From: Blautia liquoris
GTDB lineage: Bacteria > Bacillota > Clostridia > Lachnospirales > Lachnospiraceae
NCBI RefSeq assembly: GCF_015159595.1
Contig: NZ_CP063304.1
Location: 2,790,001 to 2,854,000 of the forward strand
DNA length: 64,000 nt
Direction of reading: 5' to 3'
Notes under the pieces: generated by a model
What the model was told of the DNA's origin: nothing
Seen by the model: the letters and a program-made list of their open reading frames with translations, nothing else
The model's database searches: none
Made by a program: the position numbers and the translations under genes
Shown: positions 47,852 to 56,397 of the stretch, in pieces
Layout of the letters: each line of letters begins with the position of its first letter
How positions within the stretch are numbered: position 1 is the stretch's first letter

Positions 47852-48883
47852 TTATTCTTCAGGTACTTCAGACACATTTATTTTTCCATCAATAATATCC
47901 TTTTTTGTGTCTTTTAACAGGTTTACAACCTCATCATCTGTCTTATAGGTTGAATCTTTTGGCAAAACAAAATCTAATCCATTATTATCTAAACCATAGG
48001 TATACGGACCAAATTTTAATCCTGTATCATTCTCTTCTTGAAAGCATTGATATACCCAACTACCATAATCTATAACCATAGATCCGATTACCTGTCCCGG
48101 AACAAGATCATTTTGATCAACATCACAGCCAACAACCTGCCCACCTGTTTCCTTTGCTGCATCAAAGACTCCTGTAGAAGAAGCTGCCGCGGCAACATAA
48201 ATGATGTCAGCTCCTTGATCATACAACATCAGAGCCAAATCTTTTGCTTTTGCTGGATCTGTAAAGCTGCCCACCCATGTTGCGTCTATATTAATATCTG
48301 GATTAATTGATCGAGCTCCAGCCTCAAATCCAGCTCTAAACTGATTAATAGTTGGATTATCAGATCCACCCATAAAGGCGATATGATTTGTTTTTGTTGT
48401 TTTTGCCGCATCAACTCCTGCCAAATATGATCCCTCTTCTTGTTTACTCATTAATGATTTAACATTTGGCAAATCTATTTTTGAATAAACTAGAATAAAT
48501 TTACTATCAGGGAAATCTGCAGAGACTTTTGAACAGGCATCCTCTAATGCTCCCCAACAGGGCATAATTATGTCGTATTTTTCTTGTGCAAGTGAGCGAA
48601 GTGTCTCTTCATATTCTCCCTCTTTCACTTCAATCACGGTTGGATCATAACCAAACTCTTCGCATCCTTTTTTGAATCCTTCATATGTATTATCTGTAAC
48701 CCCTTTATCCCCCAGAGGCTGAGCCGTAACCATAGCTGCTTTCCTTCCGGTACTATTTGAGCTGGTAGAAACTTTAGATTTTGATTCTTCTTTTGTTCCT
48801 GATCCTTCAGGCACAGTTTTTCCGCAAGCAGTCATCGATATAGTCATAATACTTGCTACTAATACAGCCAACATCTTCTTCAT
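47852..48883 (-). CDS. BMP-family substrate-binding lipoprotein
   Basis: About 343 residues. ATG at 48883 (MKKMLAVL) with TGGAGGG upstream; lipobox MTAC. The body is PnrA/Med-like (KAAMVTAQPLGDKGVTDNTYEGFKKGCEEFG, AFMGGSDNPTINQFRAGFEAGA, YVAAAASSTGVFDAAKE). Family members bind purine nucleosides, but related loci import other small compounds. First gene of the operon, with an operator overlapping its promoter. Confidence 0.9.
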   Translation of the reverse strand: MKKMLAVLVASIMTISMTACGKTVPEGSGTKEESKSKVSTSSNSTGRKAAMVTAQPLGDKGVTDNTYEGFKKGCEEFGYDPTVIEVKEGEYEETLRSLAQEKYDIIMPCWGALEDACSKVSADFPDSKFILVYSKIDLPNVKSLMSKQEEGSYLAGVDAAKTTKTNHIAFMGGSDNPTINQFRAGFEAGARSINPDINIDATWVGSFTDPAKAKDLALMLYDQGADIIYVAAAASSTGVFDAAKETGGQVVGCDVDQNDLVPGQVIGSMVIDYGSWVYQCFQEENDTGLKFGPYTYGLDNNGLDFVLPKDSTYKTDDEVVNLLKDTKKDIIDGKINVSEVPEE

Positions 48884-48914
48884 TGTAAAACCCTCCATAT
48901 TGTATTTTTTATTG

Positions 48915-48966
48915 CTCATCTTTGATGAGTCGCATACATTATAACGTATTCTCTTGAATCTGTCGA
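48915..48966 (-). promoter_or_regulatory. Promoter and operator of the BMP operon (site 1)
   Basis: Minus strand TCGACA (48961-48966), 17 bases, TATAAT (48938-48943). The perfect dyad CTCATC-TTT-GATGAG (48915-48929) begins about ten bases after the -10 box, over the start site, a place that suits a repressor. Same dyad as at 50297 and 50438. Confidence 0.7.
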
Positions 48967-49106
48967 TATGGCATTTTTAAATAAATATTGTCCTTTTTTT
49001 TGTGCCTTTTTACCATATACCAGTATCTTTTTATTATTTGCTTTGCAAATCTATTTTCTATTTTTCTTTTTCATTCATCATTGTTAATCAAGAGCATTTC
49101 AAAATG

Positions 49107-50270
49107 TCAGCTTACATCCGGTTGGCCTTTAGCCTTATTTACAATATGTTTAATCATCCCATCACGGGACTTAATTTTTCCGCAAATAATATCTTCCTCT
49201 GTAATTTTTGCTAATAAAATCTCTCTTTGACGTACTCTTTCCCAATCATACGTTATATAAATATACCCATCTTCACATTCTTTGGCGTCTGGATAAGCAG
49301 CTTCATTTCTTTCATCCAATAACAGCGTATGGGGCCACGTTTTACCGTCATCCTCACTTAACATTGCTGTCAAATGACTTCTTCCTTTCCATGCTTTAAC
49401 ATTTCCCTGTTGCATAATGTTACTTAGGTCAATTTTTTCATCAAAGTTCAAATGGTTTACCATAAGTAACCTTCCAGACTTTAACCGACGTATATGGAAT
49501 CTTGAGCAAGGGCCATCTATGTGTGATTTTTTTCCTTCTGTCCAAGTATAGCCTTCATCATAAGAAAAGCTTTCACCAATTCCATCAAAAGTACGTACTA
49601 ACATCCAAAGTGATTTATCTTCTTTTTCTACAACCATATGCTCATCAAAGCTGCGGTTTGGTATATCCGCAGATCCACGCAGTCTAAAAGTTTTTCCTTG
49701 ATCTGAGGAAGCATAGATATTAGAAAACTGTTCTTTTTCCAATCCATGTCTTTCTGTTGGAAAAGCTCCACATTCATCGCGCCAGATTGCACAAGGGAAT
49801 AACCAATCTCCTGTTGAAATTATTGTTGGTTTATTAATCATTATCCCATTTGCAATTCTTCGTGGTGTCGTCCAAACCAGTGTATCGGTGTCTGGGTGCT
49901 TACATATAACAGCCCATACTCCACTTCTACAGTCATTAAATCCATGCACCTGATTATAAATCATCCAAAGTTCTCCTTTAGGAGACAGCCATAAGCATGG
50001 ATCATAGATGCGACATTCCGGATCTGGATGTTCAACAACCGTGACACACGATTTAAAAGTATGTCCTTTGTCATCGCTGACGCAAAGTACTAAAAAGTTA
50101 CCTCCGATTTCTGCTCCATCCCCTGAAAAGAAATCAACAAAAATACGACCTTTAGCTGTTACTTCGATCGATGGGACACCCTGCCATCTCCTGTTAACAT
50201 CTCTAAATCGATTATCTACAGGATTTACCAGTACATTGGCTGGTGTAAGTGCTGAGTTAGATAAGTTCAT
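49107..50270 (-). CDS. Sialidase-fold (BNR-repeat) enzyme, cytoplasmic
   Basis: 387 residues with four Asp-box motifs: SDDKGHTF (65-72), SSDQGKTF, SYDEGYTW and SEDDGKTW, spaced as in six-bladed sialidase propellers. RRWQGVPSIEV supplies an early Arg. No signal peptide or membrane segment, so it would act on an imported compound. It is a single-gene unit with its own promoter. Sialidase activity is not certain; the fold also serves other glycosidases and lyases. Confidence 0.78.
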   Translation of the reverse strand: MNLSNSALTPANVLVNPVDNRFRDVNRRWQGVPSIEVTAKGRIFVDFFSGDGAEIGGNFLVLCVSDDKGHTFKSCVTVVEHPDPECRIYDPCLWLSPKGELWMIYNQVHGFNDCRSGVWAVICKHPDTDTLVWTTPRRIANGIMINKPTIISTGDWLFPCAIWRDECGAFPTERHGLEKEQFSNIYASSDQGKTFRLRGSADIPNRSFDEHMVVEKEDKSLWMLVRTFDGIGESFSYDEGYTWTEGKKSHIDGPCSRFHIRRLKSGRLLMVNHLNFDEKIDLSNIMQQGNVKAWKGRSHLTAMLSEDDGKTWPHTLLLDERNEAAYPDAKECEDGYIYITYDWERVRQREILLAKITEEDIICGKIKSRDGMIKHIVNKAKGQPDVS

Positions 50271-50296
50271 CTTTAACCTCCTATTGTTTGATATTG

Positions 50297-50347
50297 TTCA
50301 TCATTGATGAGTCATTAGAGTATAGCATAGTTGGTCATTTCTTTCAA
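50297..50347 (-). promoter_or_regulatory. Promoter and operator of the sialidase-fold gene (site 2)
   Basis: Minus strand TTGAAA (50342-50347), 17 bases, TATACT (50319-50324). Dyad TTCATC-ATT-GATGAG (50297-50311) follows at the same distance from the -10 box as in site 1. Confidence 0.7.
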
Positions 50348-50394
50348 TATATTTTGTTTACTTTATGTTTTTTAGTATTAATTTATAATTTCTC

Positions 50395-50452
50395 TTGACA
50401 TTCTCGGCTTTTAAAAGTATCATGTTTCTATACACGAATCATATTTGATGAG
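50395..50452 (+). promoter_or_regulatory. Promoter and operator of the epimerase gene (site 3)
   Basis: TTGACA (50395-50400), 17 bases, TATCAT (50418-50423). A weaker form of the dyad, ATCATATTTGATGAG (50438-50452), lies over the expected start region. Confidence 0.65.
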
Positions 50453-50488
50453 CTTATGGATTTTAGTTATTAAAAGGAGGATTTCTTA

Positions 50489-51385
50489 ATGACAACATTA
50501 ATAATCGGAGGGAATGGTTTGATAGGTTCTCATCTGGTAAAGAATATGGCTGGGTCAGGAGAAAGCGTAATCAGTTTCAGCGGCCATGAAGCAAAAGAAA
50601 AGATTCCAGGGGTAACATATATTCAGGGTGATGTAACTGAGTATGGAACTCTTAATCAAATATTACATACAAATAAGATAGATCGTATTATACATAATGC
50701 AGCTGTTTCACACCCCAAACTTTATTTGGAAAACCCTTATAAGATCTATAGGATTAATGTTCTAGGCACACTTACAGCCTTAGAGGCTGCAAGAAATTAC
50801 GGTATTTGCCGTTTTATTTACATTAGTTCTGGAGCTGTTTATGGTAACGTTAGTCTTAATTCTGTTGCAGAAGATGTACCGCTTCACGGAGAAAGTCCAT
50901 ATGGTGCATCTAAGGTAGCTTGCGAAGAATTAGTTAGAAACTACGGTCTGGATAGCGCCTCATTACGTATAGGATTTGTATACGGTCCAGGGCGTAAATT
51001 CGAATGTCCAATTCATATGCTTCTCAGCGATTGTATAAATAAAGGAGAAGTTAATTGGGAACACGGAATGGATCAAATTATGGACTACATCTATATAGAT
51101 GATTGTGTTGATGCAATCGCTACAATAGCGACTGCAGAAAAATTGCCACATACAGAATATAATATAGGTGGTGGTGAAAACGTTCCCTATTCAAGAGTTG
51201 TAAAATGTATAAATAACCTTTATCCAGATGTACCATTTAAAATTGGGAATGGAACGTTGGGATATGATAATCTTGGAGCTATGAATATGGAACGTTCATT
51301 AAATGATTTTAATTGGAGACCTAGGGTGCCTCTTGAAAAGGGCATCTCATTGTATAATGATTGGATTAAATCACACGAAAAATAA
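50489..51385 (+). CDS. NAD-dependent epimerase/dehydratase
   Basis: 298 residues, extended SDR. IIGGNGLIGSHLV gives the nucleotide-binding Gly motif, SSGAVYG the active Ser, and SPYGASKVACE the Tyr and Lys. FVYGPGRKFECPI follows. Acts on a sugar or sugar acid, perhaps nucleotide-linked. AAAGGAGG precedes the ATG. Regulated by the same dyad as the importer and the sialidase-fold gene, so it belongs to their pathway. Confidence 0.85.
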   Translation: MTTLIIGGNGLIGSHLVKNMAGSGESVISFSGHEAKEKIPGVTYIQGDVTEYGTLNQILHTNKIDRIIHNAAVSHPKLYLENPYKIYRINVLGTLTALEAARNYGICRFIYISSGAVYGNVSLNSVAEDVPLHGESPYGASKVACEELVRNYGLDSASLRIGFVYGPGRKFECPIHMLLSDCINKGEVNWEHGMDQIMDYIYIDDCVDAIATIATAEKLPHTEYNIGGGENVPYSRVVKCINNLYPDVPFKIGNGTLGYDNLGAMNMERSLNDFNWRPRVPLEKGISLYNDWIKSHEK

Positions 51386-51411
51386 ATTTAATTGACAGAT
51401 TGCAATTAAAC

Positions 51412-51490
51412 TTGTAAACAAACACAAAATCAAGTATACTCATAATTGTAGGAGTCCTGCAGCATGAGAAGCAAAGCTTCAGCTGTGGGA
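51412..51490 (+). promoter_or_regulatory. Promoter and structured leader of the FCD regulator gene
   Basis: TTGTAA (51412-51417), 17 bases, TATACT (51435-51440). The leader forms a hairpin: TCCTGCAGC (51455-51463) with GCTGTGGGA (51482-51490), and GAAGC with GCTTC inside. No T-run follows. Over 100 bases remain before the gene, so a post-transcriptional control is possible. Confidence 0.45.
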
Positions 51491-51608
51491 TTTCTTACTC
51501 TAATACTCGCTCTCTGTAAGCCAAACAATAGTATTACACTGGAATAGCCAAATTTAAAGAACCATCAGACTTAAAATTTGGTTTAATATGGAAAAGGATA
51601 TATAGTTT

Positions 51609-52403
51609 ATGACAGATATTGATAACACTCAAAAGCGCTTAATGCAGACAGGACTTTTTCGCACTGAAAATGATGCTGTTAAATTTATGATAGCACGTAT
51701 TATTAATGACAACATTTCTCCAATCGGTGCTTGGACCTTAAAAGAAAAGTTAACAAGGCAGGGGCTCGATTACGGTACAGCGACTGTAGGCAGATATCTA
51801 AAAGAATTAGATTCACAGAGTTTAACAATTCAGCAAAGTAATCAAGGACGTATTTTAACTGAACACGGAAAGCACTGGTTATCTGATATTTCCAATAATG
51901 TTGCGCGAGCACAAATACACAATAAAACCTCTAAAGCATTAAAAATTGATAATTATTCGGATCTAATTGATTTAATACAGGCGCGTAAGGCTATTGAGGT
52001 TACAGGTGTATCACTTGCTGTCAATCAGGCCACAGAAGAAGATCTTTCTAGGTTAAAGCAGTCTGTTATTAACCATTATCGTTGTGTGGCCGAAAAGCAG
52101 GACCCCACTGAGTCAGCATTAAATTTCCACCTAACCTTAGCCGAAATCAGTCATAATCGCTTTATTAAGGCGATCCTTGATATGCTTGTGTTTGAGGAAG
52201 AATCTATTGAAAATAATATGAATCAGCTAATTACCAGAGATAGAGGAGATATTTACGTTGTGGAACATGACGATATTGCCACTGCCATTGTTGAAAGAAA
52301 TGAAAAAAAGGCCACTTCATTAATGACTCATCACATGGATGCACTTTTATCAGCTGTTCGCGAACAAATAGAGTTAATGTCTAATGAAGACCATGTTTCA
52401 TAA
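51609..52403 (+). CDS. FCD-domain regulator with an RNase R/NrpR-type winged helix
   Basis: 264 residues. The N-terminal winged helix (GAWTLKEKLTRQGLDYGTATVGRYLKELDSQ, then GRILTEHGKHWL) resembles the HTH_12 domain of NrpR and RNase R rather than a GntR helix. The C-terminal part (LIQARKAIEVTGVSLAVNQA, FHLTLAEISHN, HHMDALLSAV) is an FCD effector-binding bundle with metal-binding His and Asp. Next to the three dyad-controlled units, so it is the likely repressor of this regulon. Confidence 0.75.
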   Translation: MTDIDNTQKRLMQTGLFRTENDAVKFMIARIINDNISPIGAWTLKEKLTRQGLDYGTATVGRYLKELDSQSLTIQQSNQGRILTEHGKHWLSDISNNVARAQIHNKTSKALKIDNYSDLIDLIQARKAIEVTGVSLAVNQATEEDLSRLKQSVINHYRCVAEKQDPTESALNFHLTLAEISHNRFIKAILDMLVFEEESIENNMNQLITRDRGDIYVVEHDDIATAIVERNEKKATSLMTHHMDALLSAVREQIELMSNEDHVS

Positions 52404-52430
52404 ATCAAGCGTCACACATATTTAGCATAT

Positions 52431-52473
52431 AAAACCGATGGTTAATTTGTCAGGCATTTAATCCATCGGTTTT
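52431..52473. terminator. Bidirectional terminator
   Basis: AAAACCGATGG and CCATCGGTTTT, 11-base perfect stem with A and T tracts at both ends. Closes the FCD regulator gene on the plus strand and faces the FrlD-like pseudogene on the minus strand. Confidence 0.75.
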
Positions 52474-52501
52474 ATGGCAATCTAAGCTGCATATATCTCA
52501 T

Positions 52502-53187
52502 TCAATATTCTTTCAAGATTTCCATATCTTCCTCAGTCAATTCTATTGGTTTTCCAAATCCGAATGAACCTTCTCTCAAGCATTGCTCAGCGGAAAATAC
52601 TGCTGCACAGTATAGGCAGATTTTCATCAGCAAATCCTGATATTCAGCAATTAAAAGAATTCCCGGGACATGACTTTCTTTAAAATCCACGGCCATTTTC
52701 ATTTCTTCCAAGTAATTGAACAAAAAGCAAGCAATAAATGAATCCCCCGCTCCCATAGTGTCTTTCGCATTTATTAAATACGGACTTTGTTCATAAATTT
52801 TTCCGCCAATCATAAGGCATGCCCCTTTGGATCCCCTGGTTGCAAGAACTATTTGTCTGCATCCAAAATCAAAGATAGTTTCCATAACTTCATAAACTTC
52901 CTACTTTTCCATGTTTCCACAAGATATCTCGGCACAGTCAGCATAGAGACAGCATTTCTTTAAATATGCAGTATCATAACAATCAGAAAAATCCATTGAC
53001 AAAAATTTTGATACTTTATGCATCAAAGGTAATTGATCCTCTATGTAGCTATGAATGCTGGTATGAAGCAAATCAAATTCTTGTATATACTGCAAGTCAA
53101 TATTATTCAATTCCGGAGGATTCGTTTTCGATACTCCACCCCCATTGCCTTTTAAAAACTTTCTGTCACCATTGATCAATAAAACCC
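52502..53187 (-). pseudogene. Broken FrlD-like kinase
   Basis: Related to the kinase at 11268-12146: INGDRKFLKGN, EFDLLHTSIHSYIEDQL, FLSMDFSDC, then KDTMGAGDSFIACFLFNY and REGSFGFGKPIELTEE. An in-frame TAG near 52901 (after SCGNMEK) stands where a Lys codon would fit, and reading goes on in the same frame. The first 95 residues or so are missing because the 3.8-kb repeat begins at 53188. Dead by two separate events. Confidence 0.85.
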
Positions 53188-53258
53188 GATGTAATTCTCC
53201 AGTACGGTTCTTATCATTACAAACTTTTATGTATGTTCTTTTTAAGGATCAGATAATT

Positions 53259-55511
53259 TTATTCCATTTCTACAGAAATCTCCTGATCTCCCAGTACTTC
53301 ATAACTCCAGTTTCCATTACCGCCTTCCACATGAAGAAAAATTGTTTCACCTTTTCTTTTTGCATGTGCAGTCATAATTACTTTGCCATTTAGATCCGTA
53401 ACCTCAGTACTGGCGGAAGCACCCTCACTAAAGACAGAGAGGCAGAACTTCACACCATCACAATAATCATAATCCGGCTTTGTATCGCAGCTTCCCACAG
53501 CCAAAATCGAGTTTGGACGTACCAACAGCGGCAATGAGAAGTAATCATGTATCTCTTTTTTCCACTTTCCTCCTATGACCACATCCCCAGTCAGCAGGTT
53601 CACCCACCTGCCCTCCGGAAGATAATATTCCACCTCCCCGGACTCCTTAAATACTGGTGCCACCAGAAGAGAATCTCCGAACATATACTGCTTGTCTGGT
53701 GTTTCACAGGCCCTGTCTTCCGGAAATTCTACAAACATGGGGCGCATCATCGGTATCCCCTCCTCGTGAGTCTTCACCGCCTGCCGGTAAAGATAAGGCA
53801 TCAGCGCGCATTTCAGTTTTACAAACTTTCGCAGGACATCGCAGGCCTCCTCGTCAAAAAGCCATGGCACCCGGTAAGAAGATGAGCCATGAAGCCGGCT
53901 GTGGGAACTTAAAAGGCCAAACTGACACCATCTCTTGTAGATATCTGCAGGAGCTGTCTTCTCAAATCCGCTGATATCATGGCTCCAGAACCCAAATCCC
54001 GCACAGGCCAGGGATAATCCGCTGCGGATGGTCTCTGCCATAGATGGATATGTTGCCGAACAGTCACCGCCCCAGTGAGCAGGAAACTTCTGTCCTCCCA
54101 CGGTTGCGGAACGGGCAAACAATACAGCCTCGCCTTCGCCACGCTCACGTTCTAACAGCTCGAATACAGCCTGATTATATAACTGTGTATAATAATTATG
54201 CATTTTCACAGGGTCAGAGCCATCATAGTAGGCAATGTCTTTTACCGGAATTCGCTCACCGAAATCCGTCTTAAAACAGTCTACTCCCATATCCAGAAGC
54301 TTTTTCAGTTTATCCTGGTACCATGCACTGGCTTTTGGATTTGTGAAATCCACAAGTCCCATTCCAGCCTGCCACATATCGGTCTGCCATACATCACCAT
54401 TCGATTTTTTAACTAAATATCCCAGCTTTGACCCTTCCTGAAACAGCGGTGATTTTTGTCCAATATACGGATTGATCCACACACAGATCCTCAGCCCCCG
54501 GTCATGATAACGTTTCAGCATCCCTTCCGGGTCTGGAAATGTCGCAGGATCCCATGTGAAGTTGCACCATTCATACGCCTCCATCCAATAGCAGTCAAAA
54601 TGAAACACATGTAACGGAATGTCACGATCCGCCATTCCCTGAATAAAGCTGCTGGTTGTGCCCTCGTCATAGTTTGTTGTAAAAGATGTTGTCAACCAGA
54701 GACCAAAAGACCAGGCCGGGGGCAGTGCAGGTCTTCCGGTCAGTTTTGTATATCTGGCAATGGTTCCTTTCGGTGTATGCCCATTGATAACATAATAGTC
54801 CAGTCGTTCACCCTCGATGGAGAACTGCACCCGCTCTACTTTCTCACTTGCTATCTCATAGGATGCATCACCCTCATTGTCCAGCAGCACACCATATCCT
54901 TTATTGGTGATATAGAATGGAACATTCTTGTAGGCAATCTCACTGGCTGTGCCGCCGTCCTCATTCCACATCTCCACAACCTGTCCATTCTTGATAAATG
55001 GTGTAAATCGCTCTCCCAAACCATAGACGTATTCGTCAACATCCAGCGAAAGCTGATCCACCATATAGCATCGATTGGTCTTATTATTTGTCATATGCGC
55101 TATATTGCGAAATCCCGTGTTTGTAAGTTCTCTCTCTTTATCCATAAAGCGTATGCCCCAGGAATCAGGCCGCTTATCTATGATTGCCTTGGTACTTCCA
55201 CTCTTATAGATAATACTATCTTCTGTTTCTTCGATTGTCACATGTGGAGCGGTATGGTTCACCTGTGCAAAAGGACCCTTGTAGGCGGTTCCTTCAAAGT
55301 GGGACACAGATACCTTGATCACATCCTCCATGGGACTTGTCAGCCGGATGGTAATCATGCCCAGATTCAGGCAGTCTCCTCTGTCGGAAATATGCTTTCC
55401 CGGTGCATATACGATCAGTTCATCGCCGTTTATCCGGCTGTCACAATACTCTACTGCATAAAGCGGTGTAATCTCTTTCTTCACACACCAATATCCATCT
55501 GTAAATTTCAT
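53259..55511 (-). CDS. yicI: Alpha-xylosidase, GH31, YicI-like (right copy)
   Basis: Same length and catalytic residues as the left copy (KTDFGERIPV, HWGGDC). Differences include Asn for Lys in QVNHTAP, Ile for Val in FSIEGERL, TKLTGRPAL, YDEGTTSS, SDPVKMH and several of the last 60 residues. The ATG at 55511 is used. This is the third enzyme gene of a complete operon (binding protein, two permeases, GH31), so it should work on xylosides brought in by that importer. Confidence 0.92.
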   Translation of the reverse strand: MKFTDGYWCVKKEITPLYAVEYCDSRINGDELIVYAPGKHISDRGDCLNLGMITIRLTSPMEDVIKVSVSHFEGTAYKGPFAQVNHTAPHVTIEETEDSIIYKSGSTKAIIDKRPDSWGIRFMDKERELTNTGFRNIAHMTNNKTNRCYMVDQLSLDVDEYVYGLGERFTPFIKNGQVVEMWNEDGGTASEIAYKNVPFYITNKGYGVLLDNEGDASYEIASEKVERVQFSIEGERLDYYVINGHTPKGTIARYTKLTGRPALPPAWSFGLWLTTSFTTNYDEGTTSSFIQGMADRDIPLHVFHFDCYWMEAYEWCNFTWDPATFPDPEGMLKRYHDRGLRICVWINPYIGQKSPLFQEGSKLGYLVKKSNGDVWQTDMWQAGMGLVDFTNPKASAWYQDKLKKLLDMGVDCFKTDFGERIPVKDIAYYDGSDPVKMHNYYTQLYNQAVFELLERERGEGEAVLFARSATVGGQKFPAHWGGDCSATYPSMAETIRSGLSLACAGFGFWSHDISGFEKTAPADIYKRWCQFGLLSSHSRLHGSSSYRVPWLFDEEACDVLRKFVKLKCALMPYLYRQAVKTHEEGIPMMRPMFVEFPEDRACETPDKQYMFGDSLLVAPVFKESGEVEYYLPEGRWVNLLTGDVVIGGKWKKEIHDYFSLPLLVRPNSILAVGSCDTKPDYDYCDGVKFCLSVFSEGASASTEVTDLNGKVIMTAHAKRKGETIFLHVEGGNGNWSYEVLGDQEISVEME

Positions 55512-55569
55512 TGCCTTTCCCTCTCTCAATCTAAGTTAATCATGTGGTCAGTAGATTTTCCGGACGCGC

Positions 55570-56397
55570 TCATCCCTTAACAGAGCCGGCCGATACCCCT
55601 CCGACAATGTATTTCTGTCCCAGTACAAATACCAGAAGGACCGGTGCGAGCGTCAGTATAATGTCTGCAGCAACCAGGTTCCAGGAGTTTTCGAATGCGC
55701 CAAAGAAGTTATAGACTGCCAGTGTCATCGGCCATTTTTTTGAATTGTTCAGATAATACAAAGGCATGGTGAAATCGTTCCACACCGCCATAAAATCCAG
55801 AACAAACAGTGTTGACACAATGGGCTTTAGCAACGGAGCAATTACTTTGACAAAAAGCTGCCACGGCTTGCACCCGTCAATTACAGCCGCTTCATCAATT
55901 TCTCTCGGAATCGTCTCTACAAACCCGTAAGCCAGGAACAAGCTCAGCGGAATATTAATGGCGGCATAAAGCAGTATAATTCCAATTCTTGTATTCACGA
56001 TATGGAATGACTGCATAACCTTCATAAGTGCAACATTGTTAATCGGCATCGCAATACCTGAAATGATGAAATAATAAAGAAAACGGTTAACACCTTTATT
56101 GTTTCTCGAAATCACGAACGCAGCAGCACCTACAACAACAACGATGATGACTACACTACAAGTGGAATATAAAAAACCATTGAGAAATGCGGACACCAGC
56201 TTCCCCTGTTCTATGACGGTCGCATAATTTTCAAACACCCACTTTGTCGGCAGAGAAAGAGTCATCCTGTTTGCTTCAGCAGAGGTCTTAAACGAGTTCA
56301 GGAATAAAACTACAAGCGGTATAATCACCACAAGGCTGATAAAAACCGATACAATATTACCGATTAGATGTCCAACAATCTTACCTGTTTTTCCCAT
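55570..56397 (-). CDS. ABC xyloside permease, MalG type (right copy)
   Basis: 275 residues, identical to the left copy. Six membrane helices, EAAVIDGCK loop, GSVKG end. Adjoins the complete MalF-type gene, overlapping by one base. Confidence 0.9.
   Translation of the reverse strand: MGKTGKIVGHLIGNIVSVFISLVVIIPLVVLFLNSFKTSAEANRMTLSLPTKWVFENYATVIEQGKLVSAFLNGFLYSTCSVVIIVVVVGAAAFVISRNNKGVNRFLYYFIISGIAMPINNVALMKVMQSFHIVNTRIGIILLYAAINIPLSLFLAYGFVETIPREIDEAAVIDGCKPWQLFVKVIAPLLKPIVSTLFVLDFMAVWNDFTMPLYYLNNSKKWPMTLAVYNFFGAFENSWNLVAADIILTLAPVLLVFVLGQKYIVGGVSAGSVKG

Noticed and set aside
54777-55580. A 267-codon open frame on the plus strand inside the right GH31 gene, mirrored by shorter ones in the left copy
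   Set aside because: It is antisense to a clear YicI-like enzyme, has no ribosome site, and its translation (many Cys, His, Ile) is typical of a shadow frame.
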